A DNA stretch of 64,000 nt from Taibaiella sp. (GTDB lineage: Bacteria; Bacteroidota; Bacteroidia; Chitinophagales; Chitinophagaceae), in the NCBI GenBank assembly GCA_019638495.1, contig JAHBTQ010000004.1:186001-250000 (forward strand). The letters are read 5' to 3'. Below are positions 19,972 to 28,151 of this stretch, one piece after another; position 1 is the stretch's first letter; every line of letters begins with the position of its first letter. The position numbers were made by a program, and so were the translations under genes. The notes beneath the pieces are model-generated. The model was given only the letters and a program-made list of their open reading frames with translations, did no database searches and was not told where the DNA came from.

Positions 19972-19979
19972 CAAAAGTA
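19972..19979 (-). promoter_or_regulatory. -7 promoter box for the porin gene
   Basis: Minus strand TACTTTTG, 18 nt before the chosen ATG at 19953; it supports that start over the upstream one. No well-spaced -33 element was found. Confidence 0.45.
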
Positions 19980-20077
19980 TCGGGTGATTGTCAAATTCCC
20001 TACTTCAACATTAATTTAATGTTAGGTATTTTAAGTTTACGTTACTTTTATGTAAACAAATATTCCGATAGCACAGT

Positions 20078-20103
20078 AAAAAGGCCCCAATTGGGGCCTT
20101 TTT
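20078..20103. terminator. Rho-independent terminator after valS
   Basis: A perfect 11-bp inverted repeat, AAAAAGGCCCC and GGGGCCTTTTT around AATT. It ends 25 bp beyond the valS stop, and with runs of A and T on either side it can work in both directions. Confidence 0.85.
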
Positions 20104-20127
20104 ATCTACGCTTCGAAGCCAATACTA

Positions 20128-22758
20128 TTACAAAGAAGCAATACTCTCTTGTAATGTCTGAATTTTCGCCAGTGCGTCGTTTTTCTTTTTCTCCTCGGCA
20201 GCAATAACTTCTGGCTTCGCATTGGCCATGAACTTTTCGTTACCAAGTTTCTTATCTACTGATACAAGGAACCCTTGAAGGTACGCTATCTCTTTTTCCA
20301 TTTCCGCCTTCTGGGCCCCGGTGTCTATAGTGGCAGATGCGGCCTCCATGTACAATTTGTCCGTCTGCACCACAATGGAGACACTACCCTGCACCGGCTC
20401 AGAAGTAAACGCAACGGCTTCCGCATTTACCTGCTTACCCAGGATATCCAGCACGGTGCGATAGTAGCCTTCGTCAGCCGTCTGCACATGTAGTTTTATG
20501 GTGTCCTTTGGTTTCAGCTTATTCTTGTTACGAGCATCGCGGATAGCCGTGATCAGTTCCTGTAACATCGATCCACCTTTCAGCAATTCTGCAGAGGGCT
20601 CGCTACTTGCAGGTAGCTGCCTTACAATCAGGTCATCACCAGCTGCTCTTTCTCTTAGCAGATGATATATCTCCTCCGTCACAAACGGCATGTAAGGATG
20701 CAACAATTGCAACAGGCGCTCATAAATGCTGATGGTCTGGTTGTACACACGCGCAGACACCGGCTGGTCCATACCGGGCTTCACCCATTCCAGGAACCAG
20801 GAACAGAAGTCGTTCCAGATGAGTGAGTAGATAGTCTTCAATCCTTCACTTAGCCTGAAGTATTTCATCAGGTCAGACACCTCTGCCGAAACCTGGGCCA
20901 GCCTTGCCTCCATCCAGTCAAGTGCAAACTGAACCTGCTTATCGTCTACCCCATCAGCCACTCTTGGCTCCCACATCTTCACCAGCTTCATGGCGTTCCA
21001 CATTTTATTGCAGAAAAAGCTACCCTGTTCCAGCTGACCTTCATCGAAAAGGAGGTCATTACCCGCGGGTGACGATATCATTACGCTGAATCGCACGGCA
21101 TCTGCCCCATGTTCTGCGATAAGCCCCAGCAGGTCAGGCGAGTTGCCAAACTGCTTGCTCATCTTCCTACCCTGCTTGTCGCGAACAATCCCTGTGAAGT
21201 AAACCTTGTCAAAAGGCTTTTTACCCAGGAACTCGAACCCGGCCATGGCCATACGTGCCACCCAGAAAAATATGATCTCCGGTGCCGTTACGAGCGTATT
21301 GGTGGGATAGTAATAGGCAAGGTCAGCATTACCGGGAGCTTCATTCCAATGGAAAACCTGCATAGGCCACAGCCAACTGCTAAACCATGTATCCAGCACA
21401 TCCTCATCTTGCCTCAGCACAGGGTTTGCACTTGCCAGGGCGGGCTTTTTTGCTGCATATGCGGCATGAGCCTCTTCGGCCGTCTTCGCCACATACATGC
21501 CACCTTCCACATCGTACCATGCCGGTATGCGCTGACCCCAGGAAAGCTGGCGGCTTATGCACCAATCCTTGATGTTGCCCATCCAGTGGCGGTAGGTATT
21601 CTTGAATTTGGCCGGATGAAATTCTATCTCGTCATTCATAACGGCGTCCAGGGCTGGCTTTGCCAGCTCCTGCATGCCGCACCACCACTGCATGCTCAGG
21701 CGTGGCTCTATTACGGCATCAGTCCGCTCACTGAACCCTACCTGGTTTGTATACTCTTCTTCCTTTACCAGGTTGCCTGCTGCACGCAGATCCTCTACTA
21801 TCTGTTTGCGCACATCAAAGCGATCGCGACCCACATATAGTTGCGCTGCCTCGCTCATCGTGCCATCATCGTTCAGTGTGTCTACAACCTGCAGATTATG
21901 TTTGATCCCCAGGTTATAGTCATTGATATCATGTGCCGGCGTCACCTTCAGCGCTCCGGTACCAAATTCCCTGTCTATATAGTCGTCAAAAATTATCGGC
22001 ACCCTGCGGTTAATGAGCGGTACAAAGCAGTGTTTACCTTCCAGGTGACGGTAACGCTCATCTTCAGGATGCACACACACAGCGGTATCTCCCAAAATGG
22101 TTTCCGGGCGAACGGTGGCTATCGTGATGTACTCTTCCGCACCGTCGATCTTGTAGCGAACGTAGTAGAGTTTTGAATTGGTTTGCCTGTGAATTACTTC
22201 CTCATCGCTAAGAGCTGTCTTCGCTTTAGGATCCCAGTTTATCATCTTCACACCGCGGTAGATGTTCCCCTTTTCATAGAGCTCTACGAAAACGCGCATT
22301 ACAGCGGCATAATAGTCATCATTCATTGTAAATGACGTCCTGTCCCAGTCAAGTGCACAACCCAGCTTCTTTAGCTGTTCCAGTATTATCCCGCCATACT
22401 TCTCCTTCCATTCCCAAGCATATTCCAGGAATTTCTCTCTCGAAAGCGTGCGCTTATCAATGCCTTTTTCACGCAGCATCGCTACCACCTTTGCCTCGGT
22501 AGCAATAGACGCATGGTCAGTTCCCGGCACCCAGCAGGTATTGTAACCCATCATCTTTGCACGACGAATAAGGATATCCTGAACACTATTGTTCAGCGCA
22601 TGCCCCATGTGCAGCACCCCGGTAACATTGGGTGGTGGTATTACTATTGTATAAGGCGGACGATCATCAGGCGTGCTTGTGAAATAACCGGATTCGTTCC
22701 AGTGCTTATACCATTTCTCTTCCGCCTCTTTATGTTGAAAATTCTTACTTAGTTCCAT
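20128..22758 (-). CDS. valS: Valyl-tRNA synthetase
   Basis: An 876-residue class I aminoacyl-tRNA synthetase. The HIGH motif is HMGH in PPNVTGVLHMGHALN (about residues 42-56). CWVPGTDHASIATE is typical of ValRS. The KMSKS loop is KMSKQ in DKQGRKMSKQFGNSPD (about residue 530). The editing domain carries RPETILGDTAV and ITPAHD-like VTPAHD. The protein ends in the ValRS-specific coiled coil (AEMEKEIAYLQGFLVSVDKKLGNEKFMANA), which is diagnostic against IleRS or LeuRS. A TATTTTTG box lies 11 nt upstream of the ATG on the minus strand (22770-22777). Confidence 0.98.
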   Translation of the reverse strand: MELSKNFQHKEAEEKWYKHWNESGYFTSTPDDRPPYTIVIPPPNVTGVLHMGHALNNSVQDILIRRAKMMGYNTCWVPGTDHASIATEAKVVAMLREKGIDKRTLSREKFLEYAWEWKEKYGGIILEQLKKLGCALDWDRTSFTMNDDYYAAVMRVFVELYEKGNIYRGVKMINWDPKAKTALSDEEVIHRQTNSKLYYVRYKIDGAEEYITIATVRPETILGDTAVCVHPEDERYRHLEGKHCFVPLINRRVPIIFDDYIDREFGTGALKVTPAHDINDYNLGIKHNLQVVDTLNDDGTMSEAAQLYVGRDRFDVRKQIVEDLRAAGNLVKEEEYTNQVGFSERTDAVIEPRLSMQWWCGMQELAKPALDAVMNDEIEFHPAKFKNTYRHWMGNIKDWCISRQLSWGQRIPAWYDVEGGMYVAKTAEEAHAAYAAKKPALASANPVLRQDEDVLDTWFSSWLWPMQVFHWNEAPGNADLAYYYPTNTLVTAPEIIFFWVARMAMAGFEFLGKKPFDKVYFTGIVRDKQGRKMSKQFGNSPDLLGLIAEHGADAVRFSVMISSPAGNDLLFDEGQLEQGSFFCNKMWNAMKLVKMWEPRVADGVDDKQVQFALDWMEARLAQVSAEVSDLMKYFRLSEGLKTIYSLIWNDFCSWFLEWVKPGMDQPVSARVYNQTISIYERLLQLLHPYMPFVTEEIYHLLRERAAGDDLIVRQLPASSEPSAELLKGGSMLQELITAIRDARNKNKLKPKDTIKLHVQTADEGYYRTVLDILGKQVNAEAVAFTSEPVQGSVSIVVQTDKLYMEAASATIDTGAQKAEMEKEIAYLQGFLVSVDKKLGNEKFMANAKPEVIAAEEKKKNDALAKIQTLQESIASL

Positions 22759-22879
22759 TTGTATGTAGTCAAAAATAAATAGTTATTGATTATTGATTGC
22801 ATTCGGATTGGGAGGGTCCTAAAACCGGCCTGCCTCCCGTGAAGGAGGCAGCCATATTAGAAATAGATATTTTCCGGGC

Positions 22880-24217
22880 TTACTCCTTCACAAACCTGAC
22901 GACGGCGCTTCCACCATTGACGGTAGCGATGTTCAATACATAGACACCACTTGCCAGCGACGACACATCAAGATCCTGTAATGTTTCTGAAGTCGACTCA
23001 AGGCCCATCAGCATTCTGCCGGTTACGTCCAGCACTGATAGTTTGTCACCCTTAGACAAACCATTCACAAACAAACGGCTGCCGGCCGGGTTTGGATATA
23101 ACTCTATGTTTGCGTCGGCAGCTACATTTCCCACTGCAGTGGTAGTGTAGGTCCTGCGTACACGCTGGTTATTTGCGTCAGCGATATACAACTCGCCCTG
23201 CGCATCAACAGCAACTCCAAACGGGCGGTTCAGGTTACAGCCATTTACAGGACCATAATCGCCGCCAAAACCCGGAGTACCATTACCTACCGCTGTCGTT
23301 ATGGTGCCGTCTGTCGCAACCATGCGAATCACATTGTTATCCGCATCGGCAATGTATAGGTTACCATCCTTGTCGGTTGCAAGTCCTGCCGGCCTGTTCA
23401 ACTCGGCGTCGGTCGCTTGTGCGCCATCGCCACTATAACCCGCTGTCCCCACACCTGCATAGGTAGTAATGGTTCCACTTACGTCCACCTTACGTACCCT
23501 ATTGTTCTTTACGTCTGAAATGAACACATTGCCAAAAGCATCCGCAGTTACAGCATAGGGTGAATCCAGCGTCGCAAGGTTCGAGAAGTCACCATCGCCC
23601 GAAAATCCTGCCGTACCGGTACCGGCAAATGTGGATATGTTACCCGCAGGATTGATCTTGCGAACAACGTTTGCATCACCATCAGCAATGTAAAGGTTAC
23701 CCGCAGCGTCAAATGCCATGCCCGAAGGCGTCTTAAAACTTGCATTAACTGCCGGACCACCATCCCCGCCATATGAGTATATCCCGGTTCCGGCAATCGT
23801 AGACATAAGTCCCGCACTGTTAAGCTTTCGAATAACGCGGTGATAGCTATCTGCGATGTAGACCTCGGTATTCGTTACCGCCAACCCGCTTGGGGTAATA
23901 TCGGCAGATGTACCCGCTGAGCCATCCCCCGTATATCCTGTGGAGCCGGTGCCGATAACCGTAACAATTACACCGGAACCATAAATCTTACGTATCCTGG
24001 CATTGAGCCTGTCCAGGATATAGGCATTTCCCAGGCCATCAAGGGAAACCACATAAGGCGAGTGGAGCGATGCACCTGTAGAGGCGCCACCATCGCCGCC
24101 ATATGCGCCGATGCCGGTACCGGCTATTGTCTTAATGCGTTTTACCTGTGCCTGGGACGACCCGCCAAATGACAGCGCCGCAGCTGAAAACAATAATATG
24201 GGGAGAGTAAGTCTCAT
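22880..24217 (-). CDS. Secreted six-bladed NHL-repeat propeller with T9SS sorting domain
   Basis: A 445-residue protein: signal peptide (LPILLFSAAALSFGGSSQAQ), then six NHL-type blades at about residues 45-350. Each has the pattern GDGG, then PxGxAxDxxGNxYIADxxNxxVRKI. The C-terminal 80 residues (IELYPNPAGSRLFVNGL, LSVLDVTGRMLMGLES, SLASGVYVLNI, VRFVKE) are a type A sorting domain recognised by the type IX secretion system, so the protein should be exported across the outer membrane and anchored or released. NHL propellers bind ligands or other proteins and are sometimes lyases; the target is unknown. A canonical promoter lies just upstream. Confidence 0.9.
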   Translation of the reverse strand: MRLTLPILLFSAAALSFGGSSQAQVKRIKTIAGTGIGAYGGDGGASTGASLHSPYVVSLDGLGNAYILDRLNARIRKIYGSGVIVTVIGTGSTGYTGDGSAGTSADITPSGLAVTNTEVYIADSYHRVIRKLNSAGLMSTIAGTGIYSYGGDGGPAVNASFKTPSGMAFDAAGNLYIADGDANVVRKINPAGNISTFAGTGTAGFSGDGDFSNLATLDSPYAVTADAFGNVFISDVKNNRVRKVDVSGTITTYAGVGTAGYSGDGAQATDAELNRPAGLATDKDGNLYIADADNNVIRMVATDGTITTAVGNGTPGFGGDYGPVNGCNLNRPFGVAVDAQGELYIADANNQRVRRTYTTTAVGNVAADANIELYPNPAGSRLFVNGLSKGDKLSVLDVTGRMLMGLESTSETLQDLDVSSLASGVYVLNIATVNGGSAVVRFVKE

Positions 24218-24231
24218 GCAGATTGTTTATT

Positions 24232-24261
24232 CAAATATACTCAAGATTTTTTGGGAACAAA
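24232..24261 (-). promoter_or_regulatory. Promoter of the NHL-repeat gene
   Basis: On the minus strand TTTG (24258-24261) and TATATTTG (24232-24239) are separated by 18 bp. This fits the Bacteroidota consensus and places transcription start about 8 nt before the ATG. Confidence 0.7.
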
Positions 24262-24273
24262 TACCCGCAACAG

Positions 24274-24705
24274 CTACAAAGAGTCTTTGACACCATTGAA
24301 GTAACCGTCTAGCCGACGTTTCCCAAACCAACCGCCCCTGAGGCGCAGTTCGTTATACCTGTACTCAGAAATGCCGATAGCAGCACCCTGCCGCTCAAGT
24401 CCGCCTATTTCGCGACAATATAAATTGCGCTTATCATAAGACAGCTCAAATTTGAATGTCACCTTTTTGGCATCGCCTGAATCGCACGGCTTAGGGAATA
24501 TGTAGTATCCTGTGCTATCCGTCATGAACACCAATGAATCGGCCACGTCGCATTTATCGCCCGGAGACACCGGCCCATATGCCACGTGAGAAGCAATTAC
24601 CCAGCGAGTCCCGGTAAGCGTCGAAAAGGTATCAACGTCTTCCTTTTCCTTCCAGCAACCACTTATCGCTATACCAGCTGTTGCCAAAAGCACCAGTTTC
24701 TTCAT
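24274..24705 (-). CDS. Small lipoprotein of unknown function
   Basis: A 143-residue protein with a short signal peptide and lipobox (LATAGIAISGC, cysteine at residue 17), so it should be lipidated. The mature part begins with the Bacteroidota-style acidic stretch WKEKEDVDTF, then TLTGTRWVIASHVAYGPVSPGDKC. This opening resembles the lipocalin-like domains common among Bacteroidota lipoproteins, but no firm family can be given. Two to three cysteines may form a disulfide. Confidence 0.65.
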   Translation of the reverse strand: MKKLVLLATAGIAISGCWKEKEDVDTFSTLTGTRWVIASHVAYGPVSPGDKCDVADSLVFMTDSTGYYIFPKPCDSGDAKKVTFKFELSYDKRNLYCREIGGLERQGAAIGISEYRYNELRLRGGWFGKRRLDGYFNGVKDSL

Positions 24706-24893
24706 TAGTATACAGTTTTATCGATGCGTAAAGATAGATAATAAACGTCCAAAACGTAAGACCACCAATCAAAAAGGTTAAAGTTGGCAGCCTGAGAGGG
24801 ATAAATGTGCCGATAAGTCGACATTTACTAGCCTACGGTGGCTTCCGGGCGATTTACCCCGATTGGGGTGACATGGGCCGGCAAACACAAATG

Positions 24894-24901
24894 TACTTTT
24901 G
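24894..24901 (+). promoter_or_regulatory. -7 box immediately before the TMTC-like gene
   Basis: TACTTTTG matches TAnnTTTG and ends 5 nt before the ATG at 24907, so the transcript would be leaderless or nearly so. No -33 box at the usual distance is evident. Confidence 0.4.
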
Positions 24902-24906
24902 ATACT

Positions 24907-26748
24907 ATGAACCCTCTATCACCCGGTCGAAAGACCAAAACACTCCATTTTTTAGTCATAGTGCTTGCTGTTTGGGCCGTGTGGTCCATTGCCCTGCAAG
25001 CAACTTTTCTTTCCTGGGATGACGGCGCTTACACGATCGCTAACCCCGATGTACAGGGGTTAAAAACAGGAAACCTTACCAGGTGGTTTACGAACTACTA
25101 CCTGGGCAATTATCATCCCTTTACTATGGCATCCCTGGCAGTTGATTATAGGCTGGGCGCAAACGATCCCCTTATTTACCACTTGTCGGCCATCATCCTG
25201 CACCTTGTCAATTCACTCCTGGTTTATGTACTGGTTTCCCGCCTTCAGAAAAATAGTTGGGTATCCCTATTAACCGCCCTGCTTTTTGCCGTCCATCCCG
25301 TTCAGTCAGAAAGTGTAATGTGGATAGCCGAACGAAAAACACTGCTTGCAGGTACGTTTTCTCTTTGTGCTATGATCAGCTATACCGGCCATCTCACAGC
25401 AGGCAGGCGGATATTACCTGTTTATCTTTGGTGCGTGGCCGCTATGCTCTCAAAAGGCACAGCAGTTATGATGCCCGTCTCGCTATTGGCAATTGATATT
25501 TGGGTCACCGGAACCATTAAACAGCGAGCCCTTTTAGACAAGCTACCGTTGCTGGCTTGCTCGCTTTTTTTCGGTATTGTCGCAATCCGGGCGCAAAGTA
25601 GCGGAGGGTTTCTTCCTTCACCGGAAGCAGCGTCCTACCTGGAACGAATTGTTGTGGCCGGTTATGCACTTTCAGGATACGTGGTCCATATGATCTATCC
25701 CATTGGGCTGTCTGCAATCTATCCCTACCCTAAAGACCTGACCGTTGTTCATTTCGCAGGGCTGTTTTTTGCACTCGGTTATATTTCAGCGACAGTATGG
25801 CTCATCTCCAAAAAACGAATCGTATTGGGAGCCGGCATGCTCTTCTTCGCATTAAATATGCTCCCTGTTCTTCAACTTCTGAGGTTCGGCGAGGCACTTA
25901 TGGCAGATAGATACTTGTACCTGGCATGCCTTGGGTTATTTTACCCTACGGCTTACGCGCTTATGAAGTTTAAGGGGAATACAGCACTAGCCGTCAGGGC
26001 AGCCACCGGCGCAATCGTTTGCATGCTGGCTGTTGTGACAGTTAATCGAAATAAACACTGGTTAAATGATGATACCTTCTTCAGTACACTCCTCACTCAG
26101 CACCCTCACTCGCCCGTGGCACTTTACAGCGCGGGAATTATGCGCATGCGCAGCAACGATCTCGATGCGGCCGAACTGCTAATGGAACGTGCTGTATCTA
26201 AAGACCCCCGCAATTACAAAGCATGGTATAACAAGGGCATGCTACACATAAAACAAGGAAGAAGGCAAGAAGCGATGCATGCGCTTAGCGAATCCATCAG
26301 CCTTGCACGCTACCCCAGGGCGCTCGTGCAGCGTGGGCTGCTCTATGTACAAATGGGATCGCTGGCAGATGCACTGACGGATGCCGAAGGCGCCCTTGGC
26401 ATGGAGCCCGGCAACGCCCGGGGCTGGTACCTGAAGGCAACTGCACTGGAAAAGCTAGGAAAACAGGATAGCGCACTGTTATGCTACGAAAAGGCCATCC
26501 AGTACCGGGCCACAGAACCGGCCTATTATATAGGTCATGCATTGGCACTGGAACATATAGGGCGAAACAAGGAAGCGCTTGGCGATCTGGAAAAGGCCAC
26601 AGCAATGGCACCAAAGAATGCTGATGCCCACTACTATCTGGGAATACTTCAATATGAGTCGGGCATCAGTCCTTGCCGGGAGCTGCAATCCGCAGCCGCA
26701 CTCGGACTTTTGCGCGCACGCCAGGCGCTTTCGCGCTTATGTAACTAA
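24907..26748 (+). CDS. TMTC-like membrane protein with C-terminal TPR repeats
   Basis: A 613-residue protein from ATG 24907. The membrane part (residues 1-400) has about ten helices and begins with the family hallmarks FLSWDDGAYTIANPDVQG, NYHPFTMASLAVDYRLGANDPLIYHLSAIILHLVN and LLFAVHPVQSESVMWIAERKTLLAG. These are shared with TMTC/DUF1736 O-mannosyltransferase-like proteins (GT-C fold). The rest holds about six TPR units. The acidic pair WDDG near the first loop is the usual catalytic position in GT-C enzymes. Glycan or lipid-linked sugar transfer is the family expectation, but the bacterial members are not well characterised. The last codons overlap the convergent bshA by 4 bp. Confidence 0.75.
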   Translation: MNPLSPGRKTKTLHFLVIVLAVWAVWSIALQATFLSWDDGAYTIANPDVQGLKTGNLTRWFTNYYLGNYHPFTMASLAVDYRLGANDPLIYHLSAIILHLVNSLLVYVLVSRLQKNSWVSLLTALLFAVHPVQSESVMWIAERKTLLAGTFSLCAMISYTGHLTAGRRILPVYLWCVAAMLSKGTAVMMPVSLLAIDIWVTGTIKQRALLDKLPLLACSLFFGIVAIRAQSSGGFLPSPEAASYLERIVVAGYALSGYVVHMIYPIGLSAIYPYPKDLTVVHFAGLFFALGYISATVWLISKKRIVLGAGMLFFALNMLPVLQLLRFGEALMADRYLYLACLGLFYPTAYALMKFKGNTALAVRAATGAIVCMLAVVTVNRNKHWLNDDTFFSTLLTQHPHSPVALYSAGIMRMRSNDLDAAELLMERAVSKDPRNYKAWYNKGMLHIKQGRRQEAMHALSESISLARYPRALVQRGLLYVQMGSLADALTDAEGALGMEPGNARGWYLKATALEKLGKQDSALLCYEKAIQYRATEPAYYIGHALALEHIGRNKEALGDLEKATAMAPKNADAHYYLGILQYESGISPCRELQSAAALGLLRARQALSRLCN

Positions 26749-27908
26749 GCGCAGCAGCCTTCGGCCTTGCGTCGTTCTCTATACCCGGCTATTACCTGAG
26801 CATACAATTCTTCGTAACGGGGAATAATGTGTTGTTTCTCAAACTTCCGGGCGTGTGCTATTGCAGCTTTCTTAAAATGCAATAGCGTATCGTTGTCCTT
26901 CAGTATACTGATGGCATACTCCGCCATCGATTTCACATCACCCACATCAGCGAGGTAGCCGGTTTTCCCGTGCACATTGATTTCAGGCAGGCCGCCGGCA
27001 TTGGTGGAGATAACAGGCACATTGCATGCCATTGCCTCCAGTGCAGAAAGTCCGAAACTTTCAGTCTCTGACGGCAACAGGAAAAGGTCAGCAATACTGA
27101 GAATTTCGCTTATCTGCTCCTGCTTTCCCAGGAATCTCACATCATCGTACACCCCCAGCGTTCGCGCAAGCTCCTCTACCTTCAGGCGATCAGGACCATC
27201 ACCTATCATTAGTAGTTTGCCTGGCACTTCTTTTCTTACGGCTTCAAAAATGCGGATCACATCCGGCACCCTCTTCACACTTCTGAAGTTGGAAACATGC
27301 ACCAGTATTCGTTCCCCACCGGGAGCCAGCATCTGCTTAAAATGATTCTTATCGGTCTGGTGGAAACGTTTTACGTCTACAAAGTTGGGTATTACATGGA
27401 TTTCCTTTTCTATCGGGAATGATCGCAAAGTCTCATCCCGCAGACTATCTGACACCGCCGTGATGGCATCAGATTCGTTGATAGAGAAGGTAACAACCGG
27501 AGCATAAGTACTATCCTTGCCCACAAGTGTTATATCCGTGCCGTGTAATGTGGTAATAAAAGGCACGTCCTGCCCCGTCCTTTTCAATATCTGCCGCGCA
27601 AAGTACGCCGCTGACGCATGTGGGATGGCATAATGCAAGTGGAGCAGATCCAGCTTCTGGTTTACTATCACATTTACCATTGTACTGGCAAGCGCAGTTT
27701 CATAAGGCGGGAAATCAAAAAGAGGATACGTCGGAACCTTGACCTCATGAAAATAGATGTTAGGATGGAAGCCCTGTGTTAGCCGCACAGGTTGCTCATA
27801 GGTAATAAAATGCACTTCGTATCCCTTGTCAGAAAGTGCTATCCCAAGCTCCGTAGCAAGCACACCGCTGCCACCAAAGGTGGGATAACATACAATACCA
27901 ATTTTCAT
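26745..27908 (-). CDS. bshA: N-acetyl-alpha-D-glucosaminyl L-malate synthase BshA
   Basis: A 387-residue GT4-family glycosyltransferase that makes GlcNAc-malate, the first step of bacillithiol synthesis. KIGIVCYPTFGGSGVLATELGIALSDKGYEVHFITYEQP is the BshA-specific N-terminus. LHLHYAIPHASAA, TLHGTDITLVGKD and HVSNFRSVKRV follow, and the sugar-nucleotide site is PSETESFGLSALEAMACNVPVIS. Bacillithiol is known in Bacteroidota. It is monocistronic with a canonical promoter. Confidence 0.94.
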   Translation of the reverse strand: MKIGIVCYPTFGGSGVLATELGIALSDKGYEVHFITYEQPVRLTQGFHPNIYFHEVKVPTYPLFDFPPYETALASTMVNVIVNQKLDLLHLHYAIPHASAAYFARQILKRTGQDVPFITTLHGTDITLVGKDSTYAPVVTFSINESDAITAVSDSLRDETLRSFPIEKEIHVIPNFVDVKRFHQTDKNHFKQMLAPGGERILVHVSNFRSVKRVPDVIRIFEAVRKEVPGKLLMIGDGPDRLKVEELARTLGVYDDVRFLGKQEQISEILSIADLFLLPSETESFGLSALEAMACNVPVISTNAGGLPEINVHGKTGYLADVGDVKSMAEYAISILKDNDTLLHFKKAAIAHARKFEKQHIIPRYEELYAQVIAGYRERRKAEGCCA

Positions 27909-27960
27909 CTCGTAGTTCCTTTTACAGGTTGATAGTCACAGCAAATATCTACCCACCACG

Positions 27961-27988
27961 CAAATATAGGCTGATACCTCCATTGCAA
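27961..27988 (-). promoter_or_regulatory. Promoter of bshA
   Basis: Minus strand TTG (27986-27988), 17-bp spacer, TATATTTG (27961-27968): an exact consensus match. The 5' untranslated region would be about 45 nt. Confidence 0.7.
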
Positions 27989-28114
27989 TAAATGATACCC
28001 CTTGACGCTCCGAAAGATATTCGCTCCCACACCGCTAAAAGTTATTAACATTTCTATGTAGAAAAGTTTTCGTCGCCTGTGCTTCCCGGCTACCTTAAGG
28101 ACCACGTTTTATAG

Positions 28115-28122
28115 TACGTTTG
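28115..28122 (+). promoter_or_regulatory. -7 box for the PBP2-rodA operon
   Basis: TACGTTTG matches TAnnTTTG and ends 29 bp before the ATG of the PBP2 gene. No clear -33 box. Confidence 0.4.
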
Positions 28123-28151
28123 CATCATTAAGAACAGGACAATTCCGGTGT

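Noticed and set aside
21109..21840. Long plus-strand frame of 243 residues opposite valS
   Set aside because: Complete overlap with the unambiguous valS; Cys/His/Leu-rich shadow composition.
22880..24217. DNA-level periodicity resembling a tandem repeat array
   Set aside because: Explained by the six coding NHL blades; not a CRISPR or satellite.
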